Shown in pieces: positions 20,097 to 27,344 of a DNA stretch of 64,000 nucleotides. The stretch is from Alloyangia pacifica (GTDB lineage: Bacteria > Pseudomonadota > Alphaproteobacteria > Rhodobacterales > Rhodobacteraceae): the NCBI RefSeq assembly GCF_020524285.1, contig NZ_JAIVKX010000002.1:248001-312000 (forward strand), read 5' to 3'. The notes below the pieces were generated by a model that saw only the letters and a list, made by a program, of their open reading frames with translations, searched no databases and had not been told where the DNA came from. Position numbers and translations under genes: made by a program. Numbering within the stretch: position 1 is the stretch's first letter; every line of letters begins with the position of its first letter.

Positions 20097-20594
20097 ATGC
20101 GCATCGGCCTTTATCCCGGCACCTTCGATCCGATCACGCTTGGCCACGTGGACATTATCCGCCGCGCCGCGGCCTTGGTGGACCGCCTCGTGATCGGCGT
20201 CGCGATCAATCGTGACAAGGGGCCGCTCTTCACCCTCGAAGAGCGCGTGGCGATGATCGAGACCGAATGCGCGGAATTGTCCAGGGAAACCGGGACCGAG
20301 ATCGTCCCGCATCCCTTCGAGAACCTGCTGATCGACTGCGCCCGCGACGTGGGGGCGCAGATCATCATCCGCGGCCTGCGCGCCGTGGCGGATTTCGAGT
20401 ATGAATTCCAGATGGTCGGGATGAACCGCGCGCTCGACACCAGCATCGAGACGGTCTTCCTGATGGCCGAAGCCCGGCATCAGGCGATCGCGTCCAAGCT
20501 GGTGAAGGAGATCGCGCGTCTGGACGGCGACGTGAGCAAGTTTGTCACGCCCACCGTCAACGATGCGCTGAAGGCGCGCTTCGCGAAGGGTTGA
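20097..20594 (+). CDS. coaD: Phosphopantetheine adenylyltransferase
   Basis: A 165-residue nucleotidyltransferase that makes dephospho-CoA from 4'-phosphopantetheine and ATP, the fourth step of CoA synthesis. The start MRIGLYPGTFDPITLGHVDI carries the (T/H)xGH motif; later FLMAEARHQAIASKLVKEIA matches the ISSxxxR-type region. The length is typical (about 160-165). The ATG at 20097 has a GGAGG site; the longer upstream frame is rejected. Confidence 0.97.
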   Translation: MRIGLYPGTFDPITLGHVDIIRRAAALVDRLVIGVAINRDKGPLFTLEERVAMIETECAELSRETGTEIVPHPFENLLIDCARDVGAQIIIRGLRAVADFEYEFQMVGMNRALDTSIETVFLMAEARHQAIASKLVKEIARLDGDVSKFVTPTVNDALKARFAKG

Positions 20595-20605
20595 TCAGCC
20601 GCTGA

Positions 20606-20785
20606 TCAGCGGCCGTAGACGGCGAGACGGGCGGTCTCGTCCTCGCGTCCGATCAGGTCGCAGTCGATGCGGGTGCGCATCGGCAGGGACATCAGCGCCT
20701 GGCGGGTGCGGCGATAGGCGAAGCGGCGGGAGAAGCTGTCACGGACGGCATTGATGGCTTTGGTCATGGCTCTGTTCCATTTCAT
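20606..20785 (-). CDS. DUF1127-like small basic protein
   Basis: A 59-residue Arg-rich protein (MKWNRAMTKAINAVRDSFSR, then YRRTRQALMSLPMRTRID). The layout of a basic N-terminal helix followed by RTRxxLMSLPxRxxxD recalls the DUF1127 family of short Arg-rich proteins. In alphaproteobacteria such proteins have been linked to RNA regulation and phosphate or carbon use; transfer to this one is tentative. A GGAGG site precedes the ATG at 20785. A possible LacI-type operator lies about 90 bp upstream. It converges with coaD. Confidence 0.6.
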   Translation of the reverse strand: MKWNRAMTKAINAVRDSFSRRFAYRRTRQALMSLPMRTRIDCDLIGREDETARLAVYGR

Positions 20786-20875
20786 CGGCGGCGCCTCCAT
20801 CGGGAAGGCGCTGCATTTGCGGATTGGTCTGTGTGAAAACATGAAGGTCGTAAGCGCGGCGAACGTTACGTCGTC

Positions 20876-20887
20876 GTTGGCGCTAAC
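20876..20887. promoter_or_regulatory. Candidate LacI-family (CceR/GntR-type) operator
   Basis: GTTGGCGCTAAC, which differs from a perfect GTTAGCGCTAAC palindrome at one base. It lies about 90 bp upstream of the DUF1127-like start codon. The centre GCGC is typical of LacI-family sites. A similar site precedes gap at 22756-22769. Confidence 0.45.
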
Positions 20888-21077
20888 CTAGGCTTTGCTG
20901 CGCCGCAGAACAATTGACGGTTTTCCATTCCCGCCTTGCAAATGCTGCATGGCGGCGCGGGGGCCGGGGCGGGGCCTCGTCAAGTGGATGTAAACCTTTG
21001 GGGATTAGCTTGGGCGGCGCCGCCTGGCGCGGGCCGTGCCGGCGCCTGCCGCGGTGGAAGGGCGGTTTTTGCCCTGC

Positions 21078-21119
21078 CAGTCAGCCTTGCCAGAAGGGCA
21101 GTCAGCCTTGCCAGAAGGG
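21078..21119 (+). repeat. Two tandem 21-bp direct repeats
   Basis: The unit CAGTCAGCCTTGCCAGAAGGG occurs twice in a row with no differences. The pair ends 8 bp before the start of a doubtful small frame and contributes its AAGGG element. Confidence 0.9.
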
Positions 21120-21127
21120 TATGTGCG

Positions 21128-21382
21128 ATGGAAATTCCCCGCGAGACGACCGGATACGCCCGGTCGATCCGCCCGAATCCGACCTCTTCGCGCGATGCGG
21201 GCGCCGATCCTCCGCCCGAGTCGCGGCGTGGCCCGATGCTGTCACCGATGCCGCCACCTGTACCGGTCGCCGCACAGAGCCTGCCGGCTGCTCAGCTGTC
21301 GCAGGTCAGGCTCCAGGCGCGACCTCCCGGGCTGGTCGCCGAGCAGGGATACCGTGCAGCGCTCGGGGTCGTGCGAGCGTGA
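21128..21382 (+). CDS. Doubtful small Pro-rich frame (84 aa)
   Basis: An 84-residue frame starting MEIPRETTGYARSIRPNPTS, Pro/Arg/Ala-rich with no clear fold. GC-rich third positions and an AAGGG element before the ATG favour coding, but it lies in a long intergenic area with no family match. It might be real, or a chance frame in GC-rich DNA. Confidence 0.3.
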   Translation: MEIPRETTGYARSIRPNPTSSRDAGADPPPESRRGPMLSPMPPPVPVAAQSLPAAQLSQVRLQARPPGLVAEQGYRAALGVVRA

Positions 21383-21598
21383 GGCGATGGCCGGGCGGGC
21401 GGCGCGGGGCGAATGGAGCGAGGGCGGGGGAAGCGTGGACCTGTGAGAAGGAGAGGCGCTCAAAGCTCAAGAAAGCCATGGCGCAGGGCATCACTCGGCA
21501 TAACGGCATAGTAGAGCGGTGCGCGTGCGAAGCGTGATCCCACGCGGAAAGCCACGGCCCACGAAAAAGGCGGGACCCTCGAAAAAGCGAAGGCTCAC

Positions 21599-21628
21599 AA
21601 AAAAGGCGAGGCCCATCGCCCCGCCTTT
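21599..21628 (-). terminator. Rho-independent terminator after gap
   Basis: AAGGCG paired with CGCCTT around a GC-rich loop (21603-21608 with 21622-21627), followed by six T on the minus strand. It lies about 50 bp past the gap stop codon. Confidence 0.75.
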
Positions 21629-21677
21629 CGGTACTAAAATGATCGCGCATGGTTGTCGCGCGCGGATCGGTCCTTGG

Positions 21678-22679
21678 TCAGAGCAGCTTGCCCATGGCGA
21701 CGGCGGTGTCGGACATGCGGTTCGAGAAGCCCCACTCGTTGTCGTACCAGGACAGGATGCGCACCATGCTGCCGTCCATGACTTTCGTCTGGTCGGTGTG
21801 GAAGATCGAGCTGTGCGGGTCGTGGTTGAAGTCGATCGAGACGTTCTTCTTGTCGGTATAGCCGAGGATACCGTTGAGCTTGCCGTTGGCCGCGACGCGG
21901 ATCGCGTCGTTGATCTCTTCCACGGTGGTCTCGCGCTCGGCCTCGAACACCAGGTCCACGACCGAGACGTTCGGCGTCGGGACGCGGATTGCCACGCCGT
22001 CGAGCTTGCCGTTGAGTTCGGGCAGCACGAGGCCCACGGCCTTGGCGGCACCGGTCGAGGTCGGGATCATCGACATGGCCGCGGCGCGGGCGCGGTAGAG
22101 ATCCTTGTGCATCGTGTCCAGCGTCGGCTGATCGCCGGTATAGCTGTGGATCGTGGTCATGAAGCCTTTCTTGATGCCGACGGTGTCGTTCAGCACCTTG
22201 GCGACGGGCGACAGGCAGTTGGTGGTGCAGGACGCGTTGGAGACCACGAGGTCATCCTTGGTCAGCGTGTCGTCGTTGACGCCGTAGACGATGGTCTTGT
22301 CGGCCCCGGCGGAGGGGGCGGAGACCAGCACGCGGCTGGCGCCGTTGGCGAGGTGCGCGGCGGCCTTCTCGCGCGAGGTGAAGATGCCGGTGCATTCCAT
22401 CACCACGTCCACATGCGCCCAGGGCAGATCGGCGGGGTTGCGCTCGGCGCTCACCTTGATCGGGCCACGGCCCACGTCGATGCTGTCGCCGGACACGCTC
22501 ACCGGGTGCGGGAACCGGCCGTGCACGCTGTCGAACTGCAGCAGATGCGCGTTGGTCTCGACCGGGCCGAGGTCGTTAATCGCGACCACCTCGATGTCGG
22601 TGCGGCCGGATTCGATGATTGCGCGCAGCACGTTGCGCCCGATGCGGCCGAAGCCGTTGATCGCTACCTTGACGGTCAT
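21678..22679 (-). CDS. gap: Glyceraldehyde-3-phosphate dehydrogenase, type I
   Basis: A 333-residue enzyme that oxidises and phosphorylates glyceraldehyde-3-phosphate with NAD(P)+. The Rossmann start [20 protein letters not shown] and the catalytic [13 protein letters not shown] (Cys at about 151) are clear. The end has [14 protein letters not shown]. The start at 22679 was chosen because the longer frame lacks homology. A candidate LacI-type operator (22756-22769) lies about 77 bp upstream, and the operator overlaps the stop of the upstream small gene. A terminator follows. Confidence 0.97.
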   Translation of the reverse strand: MTVKVAINGFGRIGRNVLRAIIESGRTDIEVVAINDLGPVETNAHLLQFDSVHGRFPHPVSVSGDSIDVGRGPIKVSAERNPADLPWAHVDVVMECTGIFTSREKAAAHLANGASRVLVSAPSAGADKTIVYGVNDDTLTKDDLVVSNASCTTNCLSPVAKVLNDTVGIKKGFMTTIHSYTGDQPTLDTMHKDLYRARAAAMSMIPTSTGAAKAVGLVLPELNGKLDGVAIRVPTPNVSVVDLVFEAERETTVEEINDAIRVAANGKLNGILGYTDKKNVSIDFNHDPHSSIFHTDQTKVMDGSMVRILSWYDNEWGFSNRMSDTAVAMGKLL

Positions 22680-22755
22680 GATGTCTCCTCGCTGTCCGAG
22701 AGTCTGCGGTTGTCCAGAGGTCAACAGGATACGTCAGGCAAGTCAATACTGGGAC

Positions 22756-22769
22756 TGTTAGCGCTCACC
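22756..22769. promoter_or_regulatory. Candidate LacI-family (CceR/GntR-type) operator before gap
   Basis: TGTTAGCGCTCACC, a near-palindrome with centre GCGC. It resembles the TGTTA...TAACA sites bound by central-carbon LacI regulators such as CceR in Rhodobacter. It overlaps the stop codon of the 47-residue membrane protein and lies about 77 bp upstream of gap. Confidence 0.5.
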
Positions 22770-22908
22770 GCCAAAATGCCATCCAATCGAGCAGAATGAA
22801 AATCTTCCGCCCGAGGAACACCAGGGTCCGGCTGTCGAACAGCATGATATCCAGCGCGATGGCGGCGATCAGCAGGGCGCCGATCCAGAGGGCGATGCGA
22901 TTGGTCAT
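22765..22908 (-). CDS. Small membrane protein upstream of gap (47 aa)
   Basis: A 47-residue protein starting MTNRIALWIGALLIAAIALD with one membrane helix (about residues 4-22) and a C-terminal half FLGRKIFILLDWMAFWR. The ending FLGRK...DWxAFWR is characteristic and recalled from other Rhodobacteraceae, where it is annotated hypothetical. It ends 85 bp before gap and begins 31 bp after the membrane LuxR gene, so it may belong to either unit. Function is unknown. Confidence 0.7.
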   Translation of the reverse strand: MTNRIALWIGALLIAAIALDIMLFDSRTLVFLGRKIFILLDWMAFWR

Positions 22909-22939
22909 TTTCTCGTGATGCCAGAGCCTTGCGTCGCTG

Positions 22940-23476
22940 TCATCCCTCTTTCGCAGCGGCGGGGTGCGGCGTGTCCTCGGCACCGGCGCCGGTCATCAGC
23001 TCCTCGATGAAGAGGCTGAGCAGCCCGCCGCGGCCCGACACGCCGGCCTTGCGATAAATGGCATTGAGGTGGGATTTGACCGTGCCCTCTGCCGAACCAC
23101 GCAGCGCCGCGATCTCGGGGATGGTCATGCCCTTGAGGGTGAACATGGCAACGTCGCGCTCCGATCCGGTCAGCTCCCAGGCCGCAAACTGCGCCTCGAC
23201 GATCTCGTGGAAGGCGCCGGTGGCCAGCGAGACCTGCCGCTCGAGGTGGGCGTTGTGCCGCAGCAGCCGCAGCAGGAAGCGCATCTCGACCCAGACCGCG
23301 GCGGCGAGGCAGAGCACCATGCTGCCCTCGAGGAAGGCTTCCGGGTCGTGCACCGGATTCCACCCGGCCTCGGTGGCGTCGAAGATCACGTCGACCACGA
23401 AGAAGGCCGTGCAGATGAGCTGCACGGCGATCAGCAGGGTGAGGATCAGGGGGCGTTGCGAGGTTTGCGGCGTCAT
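22940..23476 (-). CDS. Membrane-anchored LuxR-type regulator
   Basis: A 178-residue protein. Two hydrophobic helices (about residues 9-30 and 48-65) are followed by a coil region (LRHNAHLERQVSL) and a C-terminal LuxR/GerE HTH: WELTGSERDVAMFTLKGMTI then GSAEGTVKSHLNAIYRKAGV. This places a DNA-binding domain on a small membrane sensor. The start overlaps the stop of the upstream cytochrome b gene by ATGA, so the regulator is probably coupled to that protein. No cognate histidine kinase is in the window. Confidence 0.88.
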   Translation of the reverse strand: MTPQTSQRPLILTLLIAVQLICTAFFVVDVIFDATEAGWNPVHDPEAFLEGSMVLCLAAAVWVEMRFLLRLLRHNAHLERQVSLATGAFHEIVEAQFAAWELTGSERDVAMFTLKGMTIPEIAALRGSAEGTVKSHLNAIYRKAGVSGRGGLLSLFIEELMTGAGAEDTPHPAAAKEG

Positions 23477-24024
23477 GCCTCGATCTTTGCGTCATCCGGC
23501 ACGCATTTGACACCCGTGACCATGGCCTTGGGCAGATTTACCCCGGTGCGGCGGCTTTCCCAAAGCACCGCTCCCACGTGCAGCGCCACCGAAACCTCGG
23601 CCCAGCTCACCAGTACCTCGTGCATCTCCTCGACCCAGCCCACGCCCCAGAAGGCGTCGGTGGTCATCATGACGCCGGTGGCGATGATGCCGCAGAGGGT
23701 CAGCAGCAGGTTGAAGATCATCAGCGCGCCGAGCGGCGTGTGCATCAGGTGCACTCGGCGGCGCCCGGTGGCCATGTCGGTGATCTGCCGGATCAGCCCG
23801 GCGCGGGTCGGCAGAAAACTCGCGAAGCGGGCCGAATGGGGGCCGGCGAAGCCCCAGAGCAGGCGCAGCACGATCAGCCCACCGATGGTGTAGCCGATCC
23901 AGCGGTGCAGCTTCGACTCCGGATTGTCGAAAAGCGCGTTCGTGGCGAAGAGGGCGACGAGGCTCCAGTGAAAGATCCGCAGCAGCGGATCCCAGACGAA
24001 ATGGCGGGACATGCGCTCGGGCAT
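23473..24024 (-). CDS. Cytochrome b561-type membrane protein
   Basis: A 183-residue protein with four membrane helices and the cytochrome b561/Ni-Fe hydrogenase b-subunit pattern: VWDPLLRIFHWSLVALFATN near the start, HRWIGYTIGGLIVLRLLWGF, MHTPLGALMIFNLLL, and a final EVSVALHVGAVLWESRR. His residues in these helices (HW, HRW, MH, LH) are the likely haem b ligands. Such proteins pass electrons between quinone and periplasmic partners. It is coupled to the PepSY gene upstream (about 80 bp) and to the LuxR regulator (ATGA overlap). Confidence 0.9.
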   Translation of the reverse strand: MPERMSRHFVWDPLLRIFHWSLVALFATNALFDNPESKLHRWIGYTIGGLIVLRLLWGFAGPHSARFASFLPTRAGLIRQITDMATGRRRVHLMHTPLGALMIFNLLLTLCGIIATGVMMTTDAFWGVGWVEEMHEVLVSWAEVSVALHVGAVLWESRRTGVNLPKAMVTGVKCVPDDAKIEA

Positions 24025-24074
24025 CGGGACAGACCTTGTAGAATGTGCGGAAGGGGGGACGCGGGGAAAGCTGC

Positions 24075-24096
24075 GGCCCCGCGCGATGGCGGGGCC
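24075..24096 (-). terminator. Hairpin between PepSY and cytochrome b genes
   Basis: A perfect 8-bp GC stem (24075-24082 with 24089-24096) and a 6-nt loop, without a T run. It may be an attenuator or RNA-processing hairpin that lowers expression of the downstream genes rather than a full terminator. Confidence 0.4.
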
Positions 24097-24105
24097 GACA
24101 GGGCG

Positions 24106-24366
24106 TCAGTCGGTCTTGCTGCGCACGATCTTCAGGTCTTCGTCGAGGTAGAGCTCGAGCTTCTTGCCGTCCTTCAGGGCGTAGACCTCGATCATGCCGT
24201 CCTCGCTGTCGATACGGCGCACCTCGTAGCCCTCGGCGGTGAGCTTCTCGCGCACCTGGGCCTGGGTCTGTTCCGGGATCGCCGGGGAGGCGGTGACGGC
24301 GCCGGCGGTCAGCAGGACGGCGAGCAGGCCGGACGTGAGTCCGGAGGTCACAAGGCGGTAAGTCAT
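24106..24366 (-). CDS. PepSY-domain exported protein
   Basis: An 86-residue protein with a signal peptide (hydrophobic SGLLAVLLTAGAVTASPA). The mature part contains a PepSY pattern: VREKLTAEGYEVRRIDSEDG then IEVYALKDGKKLELYLDEDL. Small PepSY proteins are periplasmic and often sit with b-type cytochromes; they are thought to be inhibitory or accessory domains. A TAGGAGA ribosome site precedes the ATG. The gene is first in the unit PepSY - cytochrome b - LuxR. Confidence 0.88.
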   Translation of the reverse strand: MTYRLVTSGLTSGLLAVLLTAGAVTASPAIPEQTQAQVREKLTAEGYEVRRIDSEDGMIEVYALKDGKKLELYLDEDLKIVRSKTD

Positions 24367-24509
24367 CGATCGGTCTCCTAAGTGGGGGCGCGGAACATCC
24401 GGGCCTCGGGGACCGATCTGGCGTGGGGCTGGCGGGACCGCCATGCACCGCAGGGGGCAGATTCCGCCCCCTGCAACTTTGGTTGAGGGCCGTCTTCGGG
24501 ACGTGCGGC

Positions 24510-24977
24510 TCAGGCGGTGCGGCGCCAGGCCGCGATCCACACCAGCACGAGTCCGAAGGAAATCAAGGCGTTCCAGCTTGCCATCGACAGGCCGAAGAGC
24601 TGCCAGGCGACCTCGTCGCAGCGCACCAGCGGCGCGTTCATGATCTGGTTCAGCAGGTCGTCTGCGGACATGCCGCCGACCGGGCCGGAGGTGCAGGTGG
24701 TCGGGCCTTCCCACCAGCCGCGCTCGACGCCGGTGTGATAGACGCCGATACCCGAGGTGGTCAGCGCCGCGAGCGCGCCGAGCAGCGGCAGCAGGCGGGC
24801 CCGGAAGGCCAGCGCCAGCGCGCCGATCAGCACCGCGGCGGCATGCGGCCAGCGCTGCAGGATGCACAGGTGGCAAGGCGCGAGCCCGCCGATGTATTGC
24901 GAGCCGATGGCGCCGAGCAGCACGGCGGCCGATCCGCCGGCGGCGATCAGGATGAGGAACTTGCGCAGGTCAGTCAT
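24510..24977 (-). CDS. dsbB: Disulfide bond formation protein B
   Basis: A 155-residue four-helix membrane protein that reoxidises DsbA and passes electrons to quinone. The first redox pair is Cys35-Cys38 in APCHLCILQRWPH; a second pair is Cys95 and Cys120 in the periplasmic loop (PTTCTSG, VRCDEV). The length and helix layout fit the family. The gene is followed upstream on the same strand by a DedA/YqaA membrane protein with only a few bp between them. Confidence 0.95.
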   Translation of the reverse strand: MTDLRKFLILIAAGGSAAVLLGAIGSQYIGGLAPCHLCILQRWPHAAAVLIGALALAFRARLLPLLGALAALTTSGIGVYHTGVERGWWEGPTTCTSGPVGGMSADDLLNQIMNAPLVRCDEVAWQLFGLSMASWNALISFGLVLVWIAAWRRTA

Positions 24978-24981
24978 GGTC

Positions 24982-25560
24982 TCAGAGGTATTTTACCAGG
25001 AAGAAGCCGCCGGCGAGCAGCAGCACGAAGACAGTAAACACCAGGCCGAGCCGCTTTTCGATGAAATCCCGGATCGGCGCGCCGAAGGCCCGCAGCAGCC
25101 CCGCGACGATGAAGAAGCGGAAAGCGCGGGCGATGACGGCGGTGGTGACGAAGACGCCGAGCGGCATCGCGGTCCAGCCCGACATGATGGTGATCACCTT
25201 GAACGGGAAGGGGGTGATGCCGGCGATCAGCACCGCCCAGAAGCCGACGCCGTTGAAGCGGGCGTTGAAGGCCTCCATCGCGTCGGCCTTGCCCAGCGTC
25301 TCGAGGATCGGCCGGCCGATGCTGTCGAAGAAGAAATGCCCGATGGCGTAGCCGAAGAGCCCGCCGACCACCGAGGCCACGGTGGCCACCAGCGCGATCA
25401 GCCAGGCCCGGCGCGGCGCGGCGAGGATCATCGGGATCATCAGCACGTCGGGCGGAATCGGGAAGACCGAGGCTTCGATGAAGGAAACTGCCGCCAGCGC
25501 CCAGAGCGCCTTGGGGTGATCGGCAAGCGACATGGTCCAGTCGTAGAGGCGGCGCAGCAT
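24982..25560 (-). CDS. YqaA/DedA-family membrane protein
   Basis: A 192-residue membrane protein with four to five helices. The pattern VSFIEASVFPIPPDVLMIPM with GGLFGYAIGHFFFDSIGRP and AGITPFPFKVITIMSG is that of YqaA/DedA (SNARE-associated/VTT) proteins, which act as lipid or undecaprenyl-phosphate flippases or help keep membrane potential. The conserved Glu (FIEASVFP) and the Pro-rich loop are present. The start ATG at 25560 gives the expected length; a much longer upstream frame is rejected. It ends 4 bp before dsbB. Confidence 0.92.
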   Translation of the reverse strand: MLRRLYDWTMSLADHPKALWALAAVSFIEASVFPIPPDVLMIPMILAAPRRAWLIALVATVASVVGGLFGYAIGHFFFDSIGRPILETLGKADAMEAFNARFNGVGFWAVLIAGITPFPFKVITIMSGWTAMPLGVFVTTAVIARAFRFFIVAGLLRAFGAPIRDFIEKRLGLVFTVFVLLLAGGFFLVKYL

Positions 25561-25779
25561 CGTCGGGTCGGTCTCCGGCGGTTGTTTCCATCGCAGGAAG
25601 CACGCGAGGCGGCGGGGTGCAAGCCATTGGGGCGCCTTTGCGTGTGACAGTTCCGTCAGTGTGTCGCGATAGGCTGTCGATTGCCGCTTTACGCGGCGCG
25701 GTGCGGCGGATAAATCGAGGTCAGTGCCCGAGTGGCTGGCTGGTAGAGGCCGGAGATACCGATATCTTAGCATCTGCGC

Positions 25780-25865
25780 GCGAGTGTGGCGGAATGGTAG
25801 ACGCGACGGATTCAAAATCCGTTTCCCGAGAGGGAGTGTGGGTTCGAGTCCCACCACTCGTACCA
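25780..25865 (+). tRNA. tRNA-Leu(CAA)
   Basis: An 86-nt class II tRNA with encoded CCA. The acceptor stem pairs GCGAGTG with CACTCGT (one G-U at the end). The anticodon stem GACGGATT...AATCCGTTT carries CAA at 25813-25815. The variable arm is TCCCGAGAGGGAG and the T arm is GTGGGTTCGAGTCCCAC. Confidence 0.95.
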
Positions 25866-26207
25866 CAGGGCAGGCCGCCTGAAGGCCTTTCTCCGCAAGA
25901 GGATCACCGATCGAGCGCGCCGCCGTCTGGCAAGGGGTGAGACCGCGTGCCGCAGCGGCTGTCGGACACCTATTTGCGTCTCGCCGCGTTCGCCAGCTTG
26001 CCGGGCCCAACCGTGAGGTCCGATCACCTTCGGCCCGCCTCAACTTGAATCGTAGTGGTCTGAACGCCTGCAACGCGCGGCGGTAAATCCTGCGCGGGAG
26101 CGCCCATGGGCACGGGTGCAACGCCGTGGAGACACCGCGCAATGGCCGTAATTGTTCCTTAATTCGCGATCAAACGTTCCGCGTACTGTTTTGAAAGGTG
26201 TATCTAC
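25866..26207. other. Intergenic stretch after tRNA-Leu
   Basis: About 340 bp between the tRNA and the acidic protein gene. No second copy of the tRNA 3' end, integrase fragment or convincing frame was found. The last 60 bp before the gene are slightly AT-richer and probably hold its promoter, but no clear -35/-10 pair could be chosen. Confidence 0.5.
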
Positions 26208-26729
26208 ATGTCAGGTTTGATTTCCGGGGTTGGGTCTTCGGCGCAACTCGGCCTCTTCGGCGGGCTCGCGAATGCCGTCAGTGCGATGGCGTCCCAGCAG
26301 CAGACCGCCGCGACCGACACGCAGGACGCAGAGGATGCGGAGGTCACCGCCGTCGAGGCGAGTGCCGACGCAAGCGCCGGCGAAACAACCGCAGCGCAGC
26401 AATCGGACGAGACGAGCGGCGCTTCTGCGCAAAGCACGCAGAAGGCGGATTCGGCCTCCGACGTCTCCGGCGATGGCGTCGCGCTGCGCGCCGGCTCCGA
26501 TGGGGACGCGGCTGCGTCGGGCGATGAGGACGCGCTCGCAAAGGCCCGGGCAAAGGCGATCTCCACGCAGGAGAGCTTCACGAAGTCGCTGCTGCTTGCC
26601 CAGATGGCGGCCGGACCCGACGAAGACGGGCTGGCCCAGCGTCTGCGCCAGGGGGCCGAGAGCTATGCAAACGCCAGCACTCCCGCAGCGGAGGAAGGTG
26701 GCGCCGAACGCACCAGCGTCGCGGCCTGA
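26208..26729 (+). CDS. Acidic low-complexity protein of unknown function
   Basis: A 173-residue protein. Residues 1-35 are Gly/Ala/Gln-rich with a possible amphipathic helix (SSAQLGLFGGLANAVSAMAS). Residues 35-110 form an Ala/Asp/Glu/Thr/Ser/Gln-rich acidic region with no predicted fold. The C-terminal part (ISTQESFTKSLLLAQMAAGP, then AQRLRQGAESYANAS) is helical. There is no signal peptide and no recognised family. A strong terminator follows at 26760, so it is a separate unit from the membrane protein further on. It might be a secreted or surface-linked intrinsically disordered protein. Confidence 0.65.
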   Translation: MSGLISGVGSSAQLGLFGGLANAVSAMASQQQTAATDTQDAEDAEVTAVEASADASAGETTAAQQSDETSGASAQSTQKADSASDVSGDGVALRAGSDGDAAASGDEDALAKARAKAISTQESFTKSLLLAQMAAGPDEDGLAQRLRQGAESYANASTPAAEEGGAERTSVAA

Positions 26730-26759
26730 CGGTCAGGCGCTCAACTGATAGAACTGCTG

Positions 26760-26790
26760 CGGCGCGCGGATCTCTCCGCGCGCCGTTTTG
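26760..26790 (+). terminator. Rho-independent terminator
   Basis: A perfect 11-bp stem (26760-26770 with 26775-26785), a TCTC loop and TTTT. It closes the transcript of the acidic protein gene. Confidence 0.9.
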
Positions 26791-27171
26791 CTTTAACAGA
26801 CCGTTCTTGCGTCTGATGTATGGTCGCCCCGCGCTCGCACGGGTTTTTCCGAGACCCGCCCACAAGGTCAAGGCGCGAGACCGCTGCGCCCGCAGAGCGT
26901 GCGGCTCGGACGTTCTGGTGGCCGGTTCAACTCGCCCGGGCGGGAATGAAAATCCGATTTGAGGCCCGTTGTGCCGCGCGTTGCAACAGACATCGGGCAA
27001 GGCGCGCCGACGCGCGAGTTCGCGCAAAAGGTCGGGAAATCCAGACCTGCCGGCGCGCGTGTTTCGTGTTATGGTTGAAAAATCTATCAGTTTTTGTTAA
27101 AATCCACTCCTTAGAATTCGGTATGTCAAAGATGTTGCAAGATAATTTCTAGCAAAACCGGAGATTTACCT
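26791..27171. other. Intergenic stretch with AT-rich end
   Basis: About 380 bp with no convincing gene. The last 110 bp (from about 27060) are clearly AT-richer than the surroundings, with several T and A runs and a GATAAT-like box near 27140. It is the likely control region of the peptide/membrane-protein unit that follows. Confidence 0.5.
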
Positions 27172-27285
27172 ATGCGCATTTTGCTACTTTCGTTGAGCCT
27201 TCTCGTGACGATCCCGTCTGCGCTCGCGGTGTCCCAGCCCGCCATGGCTGCTGCCTGCGTGCCGACACAGCCCGATTGCCGGTAA
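27172..27285 (+). CDS. Small exported peptide (37 aa) heading the membrane-protein unit
   Basis: A 37-residue frame: MRILLLSLSLLVTIPSALAV, then a short mature part ending ACVPTQPDCR with two cysteines eight residues apart. The first 26 residues form a convincing signal peptide (cleavage near AMA). A CCGGAG element lies 11 bp before the ATG. The gene ends 59 bp before the 654-residue membrane protein on the same strand. It could be a small secreted peptide, or a leader whose translation controls the downstream genes. No family is recognised. Confidence 0.5.
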   Translation: MRILLLSLSLLVTIPSALAVSQPAMAAACVPTQPDCR

Positions 27286-27344
27286 GGCCGACCTGATTGC
27301 CTTTGGGGCCAAGAGCCTGAACTCACCGAACCGAGAGCACCGAC

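Larger units (their letters stand above)
20786..21677. other. Intergenic stretch with repeats and one doubtful small frame
   Basis: About 890 bp lies between the DUF1127-like gene and the end of gap. It holds a candidate LacI-type operator (20876-20887), two tandem 21-bp units (21078-21119), a weak 83-residue frame from 21128, a triplet of A-tract units (21561-21616) and the gap terminator. Nothing else recognisable was found. Confidence 0.6.

Noticed and set aside
21128-21382. The Pro-rich 84-residue frame as a definite gene
   Set aside because: Kept only as doubtful, because no family or strong codon signal supports it.
25720-25779. A stretch resembling the start of another tRNA (CCCGAGTGGCTGG...) ahead of tRNA-Leu
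   Set aside because: No matching anticodon or T arm can be folded; it is probably chance similarity or a fragment too small to support.
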